Shown here piece by piece: positions 1-10,753 of a stretch of 64,000 bases of DNA. A model generated the notes under the pieces. That model was not told the DNA's origin and did not search any database. It saw only the letters and a list, made by a program, of their open reading frames with translations. The stretch is taken from assembly GCF_051014445.1 (NCBI RefSeq), contig NC_135143.1, positions 5,952,001 through 6,016,000 on the forward strand. Reading direction: 5' to 3'. Source of the DNA: Colletes latitarsis (lineage: Eukaryota > Arthropoda > Insecta > Hymenoptera > Colletidae). Both the position numbers and the translations under genes were made by a program. Positions within the stretch are counted from its first letter, which is position 1; every line of letters begins with the position of its first letter.

Positions 1-1517
1 AAAACCAACAATTTTTTAAAACTTTAAAAAATCCTTCGAGATACGTCACTAAATACTACAACATTCTACAGAATGTATGACAGTGCCTTGACTACTCTCG
101 TTACTTTGCACTTGCGATTCTCGCAAAGAACACGTCCAGTCAAGATTAGAGCAACCGCGGTTCAATTGCTACGAGCAAGGGCTTATCCTTTACCGTAGAG
201 TTTATCTCTGTTGCGTACGGTTTAAGGAAGGCTTGACAATTTCTATCAACGTTGTATCTCGGCAAATGGCAAACCGTCCCTGTTCAGAAATTTCGCGGAC
301 TTTTCTGAATTTCTGCGACGCCTTTATCTCGGTCCGCGCGACCTCCGAGCGGAGTGCTTAAACGGATTACCTTTCCCTTCAATCTCTCATCGATGTAGAA
401 ATTCAAAACGCATTTGGGAGACGGGGAGAGAACCGTCCAAAACGTCAGCAGTAGCAAATTCAGTTATTACGATTGGTTCATCCGATTTCTTTTCAGCTGA
501 AATAGGATTTCGCGACATCGAAGATGACTTCAACATAAGAAGGCGTCGTGGATTAACAGACAATTCCGGAAGTTGATTAACCGACCAATGCACGGCCATT
601 ATGACCTGGAAAGACTGCAGAACTGTTTTAATTATTATTTTGTTTAATATAGATTCGAAGGTACAGATTAAGCCGAAAATAAACTCGTTGATATTAGAAC
701 CAAACATCTGCAAAAATTGAAATTAATAAAGTCTAGCAGAATTCTCATGTTCTTTGTAAGCTTATTCTTATCTTGTATCTGCGTTATATTTTAGAAATAA
801 TCGTTAATAGTGTTAAAAAATCGCTTAGTGATCTGCTAAAAGTTAAAATAGAATGTACAATAAATTCCACAGATGGTAATTGTAACTCCAAAAGTTTGAA
901 TCTACCGGTGGAAAGTAGCTGATAAATAAATTCAGCGTCGTGGTATAATTTTCCCAAAAATGTTTACGATTTGACTAAAACTCATCAGTTTATACACCAA
1001 ATTAAGATGTATAAGCAAATCATAAATTAAAAATCATGTTTTTTTTTTACAATACTCGGATTCTTAATGCGGAAGAATTGAAAGTTTGTAAAAGATCTTA
1101 GATATATAATTTTAGCAGTCGTGTGCAGGTTCATGAAGTCTGTATTACTTGGCAATTAACTTTTGTTGGTATTTTATTTAAAAAGCTAGGCCAATACGAC
1201 GACAGGTAAACAGTTTCTGCGTAAGAATTTCTACGACAGAGATCAAATTCACTTCTTGAATCAACTACCTGGAAGGAAGCGTTTACATCTCGAGACTTCC
1301 GAGTGGTACACTTAAGAGTAGGGTTTGCTGAAGTCTACAAGCTTTGTGTGCCATGAAAATAGTCCATGGCGACGAAAAGATTCCATATATATGTCGTGCA
1401 ATCACATATTTGTACAAAGCAAATGTCTAATTTTCTCTGTGAGTGTTGTGCATCTGATAAATTAAACTGTTTTTTTTTTTTTTTTAGTTTCATCGAAAAC
1501 ACAATGGAGTGCTTATA
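1..1517. other. A+T-rich non-coding stretch
   Basis: I see no gene here. The first 400 bases are less A+T-rich than the rest and contain scattered CpG. The only frames (a minus one at 387-713 and a plus one at 1366-1551) are short, of low complexity and match no family I know. Poly-T runs lie near 1039-1047 and 1470-1485. The stretch ends at the TA that borders the first foldback element. Confidence 0.6.
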
Positions 1518-3098
1518 CAGGGTGTTCAGCCACCTCTGGAAAAAATTTTAATGGGAGATTCTAGAGGCCAAAATAAGATGAAAGTCAAGAAACTAATTTG
1601 TTGACTGAGGCTTCGTTAAAAAGTTAACGTTTAAAGTTCCATATCGATCGGAAAATTTTCCTGCGAAAAAACAAAATTTCAAATCGTTCTGGAAAAAATG
1701 TTTATGGCTGCGGGGGTTAATATCAATCATTTTTGGTAAATAGACATCCCCCCGAAATACTACCCACTTTCGAGAAAAAAATTCCTTACCGAAAATCTAA
1801 TCTGAGGCTTCCCTGAAGTTTCATGCATATCTTTAAAACGTCATAACTTCTGAACGGATTAGACGATTTTAATGTTTAAAAAGGCAAACAACGCGTATTT
1901 TGCTGAAGAATATGTAGAAATCGCAAAAATATTCAAAAAGTTATTCCTTGACTCTGCAAAATGAGAGAAACCCCATAAAAATGGTCCAATCTTCAAACAT
2001 CCATAACTCCTATAATAGTAAATATATTTCAATGAAACTTTTTTTTTAAGTAAAGCTCATGGGTACCTACAAAAAAGTATTAGACAACTTTTCTGTAGGG
2101 CGTCAAACAAAATGATTTAAAATCAAAAACGAATTTTTAAGAAAAATCGACAGGGGGTAGCTAAATTTTTCGGCGAAAACAAAAATTTCCAATCGTTCTG
2201 AAAAAATTATTTCCGGTTGCAGGGGTCAATTACAATCATATTTGATCATTAGACATACCCTCGAAATCCTACCCATTTTCGAGAAAAAAATTCGAATAAG
2301 TACTGAAATTTTTAGACGAAATTAAAAAATTTCAAATCATACTAAAAAAATTATATTTAGTTACAGGGGTCAATTACAATCATTTTTGGTAATTACATAT
2401 ACACCCGAAATCCTACGCACTTTCGAGAAAAAAATTCCTTACCGAAAATCTAATGTGAGGCCAGAAATGCTTCCCTGAAGTTTCATGCATATCTTTAAAA
2501 CGTCATAACTTCTGAACGGATTAGACGATTTTAATGTTTAAAAAAGCAAACTACGCGTATTTTGCTGAAGAATATGTAGAAATCGTGAAAATATTCGAAA
2601 AGTTGATCCTTGACCCTGCAAAATGAGAAAACCCCCATAAAAATCGCCCAATTTTCAAACGACCGTAACTCCTACAATAGTGAATATATTTCATTGAAAT
2701 TTTGGGGAAGACTAGAGTTCATAGATACCTACAAAAAAGTGTGAAACAACTTTTCTGTACAGCGCCAACCAAATTTATTAAAAATGAAAAACGAATTCTT
2801 AAGAAAAATCGACAGGGGGTAAATTTTTTGACGAAAAAAAAAAATTTCAAATCGTACTGGAAAAATTATTTTTAGTTGCACGGATCGATTACAAGCATTT
2901 TTGGTCAATAGGCATATCAGCGAATTCCTACGCAGTTTGGAGAAAAAAATTCGTGTAAGTGGACAAATTTTATTAATAATTTTGTTAATAACTTTTTAAC
3001 GAATCTTCAATCAACAAATAGGTATTTTTTATTTTCGTCTTATTTTGGCCTCTAGAATCTGTCATTAAAATTTTTCCCAAGGGTGGCCGGACTCCCTG
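1518..3098 (+). mobile_element. Foldback DNA transposon, copy 1 (1581 bp), non-autonomous
   Basis: The element starts CAGGGTGTTCAGCCACC after TA and ends in the inverted form (GGTGGCCGGACTCCCTG) before TA. The left end reads inward through AGATTCTAGAGGCC and GACTGAGGCTTCGTT; the right end carries the same motifs reversed (GGCCTCTAGAATC near 3050). The interior holds A+T-rich units of about 110 bp, each containing a GAGAAAAAAATTC-type motif, plus a larger block seen twice (GAACGGATTAGACG at 1852 and 2514, 662 bp apart). There is no transposase frame, so it would need an enzyme in trans. Terminal CAG...CTG with a TA target fits the Tc1/mariner-like (IS630) superfamily, but that assignment is inference. 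Orientation is set by the internal GAACGGATTAGACG motif. Confidence 0.85.
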
Positions 3099-4295
3099 TA
3101 TAAATTCGTAATTATTACTTGAAGTGGTAGGGAAAGTGTTACATTTAGTATCATTTCACTTAAAATTTATTTCTTTTGCTCTTTAAAATTTACTGACATG
3201 AAAATCATTTACATTTTGCTTCAACACTTTATTAAAAGTTTATCAATTTTCTAATAGAACGTAACAAGTTAAGCGTCTTTTTAAAATAAATAAAAGAATT
3301 TTCTTAAAAAATGAAAAGTTCAGAATTCTTGTAAAGAATTCAAAATACTTTAAAAAAAAATTTTAATTATACTGCAATTTAAACACTTATTCTATGCAAA
3401 GTCAAATGACAATTTAAATACTAATATGACAATCCTATCATTTCTGCGTCTGTTTTTGCTTTGATACATCAATTCTACTGCTTTTCTTGCAAGATTCTTT
3501 GTATGAATTTATTAGACAATTCTAGTTCTTTATTCACTATATTTCAAAATGTAATGTTAAGATAGATAATATCAAACTTATACCCAGTAGAGTCTTCAAA
3601 AAAATGCATTACATATTTTCCAGTCGATAGAACATATGTAAATAGTTTGAAAATGAATGTAAATAGAAGAAAATTTTGGGGTCAAAAAGATAGTACACTT
3701 CAAAATTAATTTAATTTTATTCATTAAACGTTCAATTTTTTTATATTCAGAATGCTTTTGTAATGTATATGAATGTAAGTTTTTGAAGCTTCACCATCCT
3801 ATTTAGTTTTATTTTTTTAATAAATAAGCGACAGCACACTAAAAATTTGAAATATAAAACATTTAAAATGAATAATGTTCAGTGCTTAATATTTTGTACC
3901 ACTTCCTCTACACATAATAATTGCAGTCACTCCTTTTGCCAAAGATTTATACATTTTTTAAATGTTTTCTTGTACTAAACTGCCTCACTCATTTTAAATG
4001 GACTGTTTCAAATCACTAATGTTTTTAAATTGTTTGATAAGTCTTTGGTAAGATGTCCTCTACAATTTTTGATAATGTTGTGAGAGTCTACTCTTCAAAA
4101 CTAATAGGTTTTTAATTGAATGATCATTGTTGATAAGGTTGAATCTCTAACTTGATAAAATAAAATGAAATTATTCGTTAGCTATTAAGTTTAGTGCCAA
4201 TATAGATCAACATTTTTTTATTCAAAATTTGATATACCCTCATATTTTGGTGTAAAAAATATAATATTCCATTTAAAAAAAAGGAAATATATATA
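3099..4295. other. A+T-rich spacer between foldback copies 1 and 2
   Basis: No gene seen. Very A+T-rich sequence with no open frame of note. It separates two copies of the same foldback family in opposite orientation, so it sits as the loop of a potential larger inverted arrangement (1518-5478). Confidence 0.6.
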
Positions 4296-5478
4296 CAGGG
4301 TGTTCGGCTACCTCTGGGAAAAATTTTAATGGGAGATTCTAGAGGCCAAAATGAGACGAAAATCAAGAATACTAATTTGTTGATGGAGGCTTCGTTAAAA
4401 AGTTATTAACGTTTACAGTTCCGCCCGTACTGAATTTTTTTCTAGAAAGTGGGTAGGATTTCAGGGGTAGGTCTATTCACCAAAAATTATTGTAATTGAC
4501 TCCCGCAACCGAAAATAATTTTTCCAGAACGATTTGAAATTTTTGAATTTTGTCGAAGAATTTATCCACTTTCCTGAATTTTTTTCGCGAAAGTGGGTAG
4601 GATTTCGAGGGTATGTCTAATGACCAAAAATTATTGTAATTGACCCCCCTAGCTAAGAATAATTTTTTCAAAACGATTTGAAATTCTTTTTTCCACCGAA
4701 AAATTTAGGCACCAACCCCCTGCCGATTTTTCTTAAAAATTCGTTTATGATTTTTAATAAATTTGTTTGGCGTTGTATGGAAAAGTTGTTTAGTACTTTT
4801 TTGTAGGTGCCCATGAGCTCTATTTTAGAAAAAAATTTCAATGAGATACGTTCACTATTGTAGGAGTTATGGTCGTTTGAAAATTGGATCACTTTTATGG
4901 GGGTTTTCTCATTTTACGGGGTCAAGGAGCAACTTTTACAATATTTTTAGAATTTCTGCATATTCTTCAGCAAAATACGCGTCGATTGCTTTTTTAAATA
5001 TTGAAATCGTCTAATCCGTTCAGAAGTTATGACGTTTTAAAGATATGCATGAAACTTCAGGGAAGCATTTCTGGCCTCACATTAGATTTTCGGTAAGGAA
5101 TTTTTTCCCCGAAAGTGCGTAGGATTTCGGGTGTATGTGTAATTACCAAAAATGATTGTAATTGACCTCTGTAACAAAATATAATTTTTTTTAGTATGGT
5201 TTGAAATTTTTTAATGTCTAAAAATTTCAGTACCTATTCGAATTTTTTTCTCCAAAGTGAGTAGGATTTCAGGGGTATGTGTTTTCACCAGAAATGATTG
5301 CATTTGAGTCCCGCAACCAAAAATAATTTTTTCAGAATGATTTTAAATTTTTTAATTTAATTTTTTAATAATTTTTTAATGAAGCCTCAGTCAAGAAATT
5401 GATATTCTTAATTTTCGTCTTATTTTCGCCTCTAGAATCTCCCATTAAAATTTTTCCCAGGGGTGGCCGAGCACCCTG
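4296..5478 (-). mobile_element. Foldback DNA transposon, copy 2 (1183 bp), non-autonomous
   Basis: It begins CAGGGTGTTCGGCTACC after TATATA and ends GGCCGAGCACCCTG before TATA. Terminal arms of roughly 110-130 bases are near-exact inverted repeats (AGATTCTAGAGGCC at the left, GCCTCTAGAATCTCCC at the right). The interior motif is on the opposite strand to copy 1 (CGTCTAATCCGTTC near 5006), so the copy lies reversed. Short open frames inside (for example at 4477-4671) arise from the sub-repeats and are not genes. Only 1.2 kb separates it from copy 1. Confidence 0.85.
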
Positions 5479-5586
5479 TATAGTGCAACCCTTCACACTA
5501 TGCAACTTCTTTACACAAAATTTGTTTGGACAATGCATACTTTGGAGCTTAAAGAGGCACACAAGTTCCGTGCACCACCCTGTACA

Positions 5587-5601
5587 TGCCACAAGGGTAT
5601 C
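5587..5601 (+). repeat. 15-bp direct repeat, left copy
   Basis: TGCCACAAGGGTATC occurs here and again at 6011-6025, exactly repeated and bracketing 409 bases. Exact 15-mers this close are unlikely by chance. They could be target-site duplications of a retro-inserted segment, or the trace of a duplication. No poly(A) tract precedes the right copy, which weakens the retro-insertion reading. Confidence 0.6.
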
Positions 5602-6010
5602 GTGAAAATGTACAAAAAGAAACTGAATTTGTGACGTTTACAAAATATGAATTAATTTCGAAATGTGCTATCCTTTTGTTCCGCGATGTATGCGAAGTCG
5701 CAGCAGAATGAAGCGAATAATGATAATGAAGGAGGGCGGCAACTACGTATTTACGTTTCGATCATCGATTCGTCCCCGACTCATCCATTATGCGGATTCG
5801 AGGGAAGAGAAATGAATTCCACCGAGTGTAAAATAATCGCGGCAAATTGGACCGGGTTGTACAATGAGTCTTGCGATTTAGAAAGTTACTTTCTAGCCAC
5901 AACGAAAAGAGCAATCGACGTTCCCTTCCAAGCAATATGGAGGGTAGGCAGGGACCTCGAGTATCTTTGCCAAGAAAATCCTATTATTAATAGTCGTAAG
6001 CAGCGATAAT

Positions 6011-6025
6011 TGCCACAAGGGTATC
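6011..6025 (+). repeat. 15-bp direct repeat, right copy
   Basis: Second exact copy of TGCCACAAGGGTATC. It follows the stop codon region of the 5665-6009 frame. Confidence 0.6.
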
Positions 6026-6568
6026 TCGTTCATGTTATACGAGGTTACGCAATGGCTGTAGCCCAGAGACTATGTTTCGTGCTAATTATCGGTAACGATC
6101 GTAATTTCTCACTGAAAACTCGGAAGGAATCCCCTTGTCGGTCGTTCCCGCGTGTCATTTTACTCGGGTTACTCCGATTTCTCGGAAAATTCGGAACGGC
6201 GCAATATATACATGTAGCACTTCCTCTTTTTCTCGCCAGTTTGTCGATATCGCCTTCCGTAGAAGGAAGCACAAATTTCCCCCTGCAATCGTTAGCGCGG
6301 TTTTATAACGAAACAAACTGAAAGAAATGGGGGAAAGAAGAAATTGTAATTCGATCATAATGTGACTCATGAGACGTATCATTTTTTGCCCGCAAATCAC
6401 CAGACACTCGACCAACGTGGAATGAAAACAAATTAACACTGTGAAGCAACGTAAACTATAAAATGAAACTAACACTTACTTGTTCATTCAATTATAAAAG
6501 AAACTCGTATTGTATGTCAGGGATTTTAGCCTCGTTTGAAAACGATTAAATTAATGATAGAATTGTAA

Positions 6569-7045
6569 CAAATATATTATTTTCTAGTATTTTCTTCATT
6601 AATATCATTTTTACCTTTCTGTAATGTTGTCCATGAGACCTGATTAGTTGCCCTCTGAAACTGTACACCTAGCACGTACATAGCTTCTAGACACATAACC
6701 TATTAACGCCAACAGGAAGGAATCACACTGCATCAAACGGAAGAACGCGAAATTTCGCAGAACTCGTACACGTATTATACTATCATCACACGACAGATGT
6801 GAATTGTATCAAATATATTATTTTCTAGTATTTTCTTCATCAATATCATTTCCACATTTCTATAATATTGTCCACAAGTCCTGGTTAATTGCACTCTGAA
6901 ACTGTACACTTGGCACGTACATAGCTTCTAGACACATAACCTATTAACGCCACAGGAAGGAATCACACCGCATCAAACGGAAGAACATGAAATTTTGCAC
7001 AACTCGTACACGTATTACACTATTATCACAAGACACATGTGAATT
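6569..7045 (+). repeat. Tandem duplication inside the left arm (2 x about 240 bp)
   Basis: Unit one (6569-6809) and unit two (6810-7045) share CAAATATATTAT at their starts, GCACGTACATAGCTTCTAG in the middle and CATCAAACGGAAGAAC near the end. They differ by scattered substitutions and one-base indels. The right arm of the inverted repeat also has an internal duplication, but with other boundaries (period about 169). Confidence 0.8.
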
Positions 7046-7212
7046 TAACTTATTATATATTAATACTGCAAAATAAACGTATCTGATCATTTAACACTGC
7101 ATATTCTACGTAGAACGAGCTTTCGAAACACACACGACATGCACGTTAGGCCCAGTTGACTCCTCTCATCCTTGGCGGCGCGCGCATGCTTCTCTCGAAA
7201 TATGGTGGCAAT

Positions 7213-7220
7213 TATAAATA
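7213..7220 (+). promoter_or_regulatory. TATA-like box conserved between the inverted arms
   Basis: TATAAATA lies downstream of a CpG-rich core (CCTTGGCGGCGCGCGCATG) and of AATATGGTGGC, the reverse of a GCCACCATATT/GCCGCCATATT sequence that resembles Pho/YY1 sites. It is identical in the right arm (63201-63208, minus). About 115 bases further on lies AATAAA (7334-7339), also shared. The spacing TATA - about 115 bp - AATAAA is what a retroviral-type long terminal repeat would show. A host promoter is equally possible. Confidence 0.3.
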
Positions 7221-7468
7221 CTTATTTCATAGTCCTTCGATTTTAAACGCGTTTATCTTCAAAATTTGCTTGCTCGAGCAGTTTTACTTATTGCACATTC
7301 ATTCAAATTTCTTACGAGCGTTATAACATGTATAATAAAGTGGTAACTTAAAATGATTAAATGTAAGAAAGCAAAATAATAAAGTCGCTTCGGAAAATTG
7401 TATCTATACCTTGATTTTCATTTTTCAAGACGGACGAACAAAATGACCGGTGACTTAAGAACGGTATG

Positions 7469-9415
7469 TCCTTTAATGTCTTATAATATACAAAACTAGT
7501 CTATTTTTCCAAAACTCTCATTAATGTAGTTTAAGGAAATAAAGATAGAAAAGTACTGTTTTCATTTTGTTGACAGTTAATTCAACTTTGCACTTGTACT
7601 ACTTTTTCTCGTTCAAATAATTGTATTTTTTTTTTTTTGAGAACTTGATAAGTATTAATATCGCACAACGCCGTTGTTCAAACAATGAAATTTTATGCAA
7701 ACTTTGGTACAATGATTTTCTCCAACTAAAACCACATCTCACTAAATCTAACATTTAATCTAAGAGTATAAAAGGAATAAAATCAAATATAATAAAATAC
7801 ACTCTACTTGCTTAGTTATAATAAACTGTTTAAAAACTTCATCAGGTACTTGAGCACTTTATATAATATAATTTATGAGGCAAATAATTGATTTCTTGTT
7901 AAGCAATAGCACGTTCTACAAACTATTTTTTGACTTATTATCACTGCCTTTTTCTGTAACTAAGTTTTGTACATTTTGCATTTTCTAATTGAATAATTCA
8001 GTTCCAAAACCTGAAATCATGTTTTGAAAAATTTTAATTAAAAATTCTAAACTTTTAAACTTTGTAAATGTAACTTTAGTACTTTCCTTCTTTATTTCAA
8101 TATACAATGATTAAATATTTAATCTATTTTTAACAATTTCATAAATACATTCCAAAATGAAAAACACTCAACGTTTATTTAAAAGTCGATTCACCTACTG
8201 TCACTATTATCATTAAAAACGCTTGTACCATTTTTGTACTGGATAAATACTTATCCCGTACACTTGTACCGCCATTCCATTGAGCCCCAAATAAAATACA
8301 ACACTTCGTTTTGCCTCACTCTAGCCTCTAGTATGAGGTACATTTTCGTATAATAATAACGAATAAATAATAATTATCTTTCTCTGAAGAGATTTAGCAG
8401 AAATGGTTTAATTAGCAAATACCGTATAAAATCAAAAAACTATTGAATTTGTCATCTAAGGAACAATTATCGAACATGCATATATTAATTAGATTGTTTG
8501 GTTTTGCGAGAGCATTACCCGAAAATTATCAATTACACGGACGAATTAATTAATAATTTCACAGTTAGAGACAAACGAAATGAAAATATTTCAAGATTAA
8601 TAAAGCGTGCATGAGAAATGAAAGCGCGATAGTAGGTATTCTGGAAATTATATCATGATGTGGCACACGCAGTGATATTATTGTATTAATTACCCCTTTT
8701 ATACTTGTCCATTACGATTCATGTATGATAATTACAAAATTCCAGATGGGTTCGATGAGCTGTATATTAACGACGTCCGATGTTCGTGCTTTTGATTTGG
8801 GCGAAAATTAAACGATCCTCCGGTTGCATGAAATTTTTTAAATAAACGTTTTCCCCCGTTTCAGGCTTCGGTATTCATCGCTGTCCGCTGTCCAATTCGA
8901 ACGACGGCCTTTTCTTGTAATTATGCAAATGTTACATAGGAATGCATACACACACACGCACGCATACACGGAATACATAGACGCACAGGATACGTACGCA
9001 GCGCGGATATATGAATCCTTCGTACTTTGCTTCGTACCCCGCTTCAACCCTCATGCATGTGTACATAAACCCTGCGCGGCTCGGGCTCAGCCGTGTATAT
9101 TTTAGCGTCTGTGAATAATCAGCAATCAGCAGTAGCTGCGGCAATGGCGGCGGTAACAAATTGCACGTGTACACACACAAACTAGGCATGTAAATTCGAG
9201 AAGCGAGTCTCGACTTTGTCCGAATCCCGGCCTACCAGGGTGTCCCTTTTGGGCTAACGAGTCATGAAACTGCCGCGGAGAATCGACATATTGCTCTTTA
9301 GGGACGGCTAGAAATTTCGGACGAAATAAGCCTACCCTTGCGAACAGTAATGCCTAGCGCTCTCGTTGTTCCTTATTCGACGAAAGAAAATAATTTCTTC
9401 CCTAACACATTTTTC
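7469..9415. other. A+T-rich non-coding stretch with a CA/CG microsatellite
   Basis: No gene seen. The sequence is very A+T-rich to about 8700. A short imperfect CA repeat (8948-8966) and moderately GC-rich sequence follow to 9410. Three overlapping frames in both directions at 8838-9189 come from the CA/TG repeat and carry no domain. Confidence 0.6.
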
Positions 9416-9640
9416 AGGAAGTATTGTACTTTAGAATTTTATTTTTTTTGATCCCTTTAGGAATTTTTTTACAAATGAAGTATAAGTTACTGAATTTCGA
9501 CATTTTGCATACATATTTATTTACGTTTTACGAATGTTCACAATTTTTTACGAGTGAAAATAATCAAAACCCGACTGAAGTATATGAAAAAATGAAAATG
9601 CATAAAATAATGGCACTTTGAATTTTGAATATCGATTTTC
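9416..9640 (+). mobile_element. Degraded half of a TTAA-type foldback MITE
   Basis: This segment aligns with the left arm of the complete MITE at 32619-33089. Shared landmarks are a GTATTCTA/GTATTGTAC start, TTAATTTCGA/CTGAATTTCGAC, CATATTTATTTA, the AATGTTCA motif, AAAATAATCAAAAC and GGCACTTT. The terminal TTAA is lost and no right arm follows, so this is a truncated or decayed copy. The 65-residue frame across it is an accident of the A+T-rich arm. Confidence 0.55.
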
Positions 9641-10655
9641 TTGACTCTTTTTCATGTTTAGAGAGTGTGTTGCTGCTTTGAAGAGGATGATAAAAATAAT
9701 AAAAAAAAAAGGGAAAGAGTAGTGGGGCTTTGTACAGTATTTTAAAACTGTACAAAAACTGGTAGGAAAAGCAAGTGTCGCATTCTGGGTCCTCTTCTCG
9801 TAGGTCGAAATGGGCTAAAAGTTTTGCAATCACAGGCAAAGTTAGAATTTTATTTCTATAGGTAGGAGAACGCATCGTGAATCACGGACGAATGGGTTTT
9901 ACGTCGTCGCGTTTAACTCGGTCGCGAATAAATGGTATCTATCAATGGCGTGTAACGACCTAACGTGGCCTTTCCAGAGATCGAGCAAGCATCGTTTCTC
10001 ATGCCCGTGGGTTCACGGTCCAGGTAGATAATTGACAGCCCGGTACTTCACTCCAGCCCCGAGAATAATTGGTGATCCTATCGGAATGTCTCGTATACGA
10101 AACGTAGGCCCAGACGAAATGCGTTCCTTCATCTTGAGGAATGGCTCCGGGGTTTGCTTGCCTCGTAGGCGTTGATCGGTCCAATGTTAATCTGATTTCG
10201 AGGGCGCGGACAAAAATGAAGCGACGTACACGTGTCTGTTTTGTATTTCTACTTTTCGTAGATGGAATCATTCGATTCACAGGGTCATTTATATTCCTTG
10301 ATCGGTGGGATAAAAATGCAGGCGAAGCGGCGCTCGAGAAACTTCCAACAACGTTAGGGAAGACAATTTATAAAATAGCGGGAGTTTTATTCTGACATCC
10401 ACTGTTGTTTGTTTAAATAAATTCAAAAACTTAGCTGGGAGATTTATAAAATATCAAAACCTTGCGGGGCCCGAGCTTTTTCTATCTATTGATTTTTAAT
10501 GCCTATTTTCAGGCGTTAATGCCTATTTTCAGGCGTTAATTATACATTCTATAAAAATACAATTAAATATAATATAGCGTCTAACAAATACAAGATTGAA
10601 AAATTACGAATACGCAACCAGTTGAATTATAAAAAAGCTTACATCAACAATTTAT
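9641..10655. other. Non-coding stretch with a GC-richer block
   Basis: GC rises at about 9880-10380; overlapping short frames on both strands there (9999-10280 minus, 10141-10395 plus) cancel each other as evidence for coding. I see no gene. Confidence 0.5.
10501..10540 (+). repeat. Exact 20-bp tandem duplication
   Basis: GCCTATTTTCAGGCGTTAAT is present twice head to tail with no difference, so it is a recent duplication. Each unit contains a small GCCT/AGGC inverted pair. Confidence 0.9.
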
Positions 10656-10753
10656 GGTGTAATAAATCCAAATAAAAGTAAATAATTCATGTTCCCTTTT
10701 TCAGATGCATTAAAAAAATGAATTATGTGTTTATTATTTGGATTTATCACAAG
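10656..10753. repeat. Hairpin-forming inverted repeat
   Basis: The arm at 10662-10690 (starting ATAAATCCAAATAA) pairs with 10718-10747 (ending TTATTTGGATTTAT) around a loop of about 27 bases. Pairing is strong at the outer 14 bases and again at ATTCAT/ATGAAT, with mismatches between. It could be a tiny palindromic MITE or a small RNA hairpin precursor. The low GC makes a functional microRNA doubtful. Confidence 0.5.

Larger units (their letters stand above)
5479..6401. other. GC-richer block with a 409-bp segment between 15-bp direct repeats
   Basis: From about 5660 to 6330 the sequence is GC- and CpG-richer than its surroundings. Plus-strand frames of 114 and 103 residues (5665-6009, 6010-6321) follow each other, with a minus frame across the second. 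None shows a domain, signal peptide or membrane segment I recognise, and the Met-to-stop spans are short enough to arise by chance in GC-rich sequence. I do not call a gene. An untranslated exon or regulatory island is as likely. Confidence 0.4.
6402..7468 (+). repeat. Left arm of a >1-kb inverted repeat (partner 62968-64000)
   Basis: Read on the plus strand, this segment matches the reverse complement of 62968-64000 almost throughout. In the best stretch (about 7140-7345) I count 15 differences in about 200 aligned bases with no gaps. Shared landmarks in order are GCCTCGTTTGAAAA (near 6531), GGCTTCTAGACACA-type sequence, CATTCTACGTAGAAC-type sequence (near 7101), CCTTGGCGGCGCGCGCATG (near 7171), TATAAATA, AATAAA and GAACGGTA at the end. 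Similarity fades immediately after 7468. What it is remains open: promoter plus first exon of a duplicated gene, a long terminal repeat, or the inverted end of a very large element. Confidence 0.8.

Noticed and set aside
5665..6009. 114-codon plus frame as a gene
   Set aside because: No domain or start context, and GC-rich background. Kept only as part of the segment between direct repeats.
9215..9235. CGAATCCCGG as the T-arm of a tRNA gene
   Set aside because: No acceptor stem, anticodon arm or A-box at the proper distances on either strand.
9220..9250. CCAGGGTGTCCC as another foldback terminus
   Set aside because: Only a few bases match, there is no TA context and no inverted arm follows.
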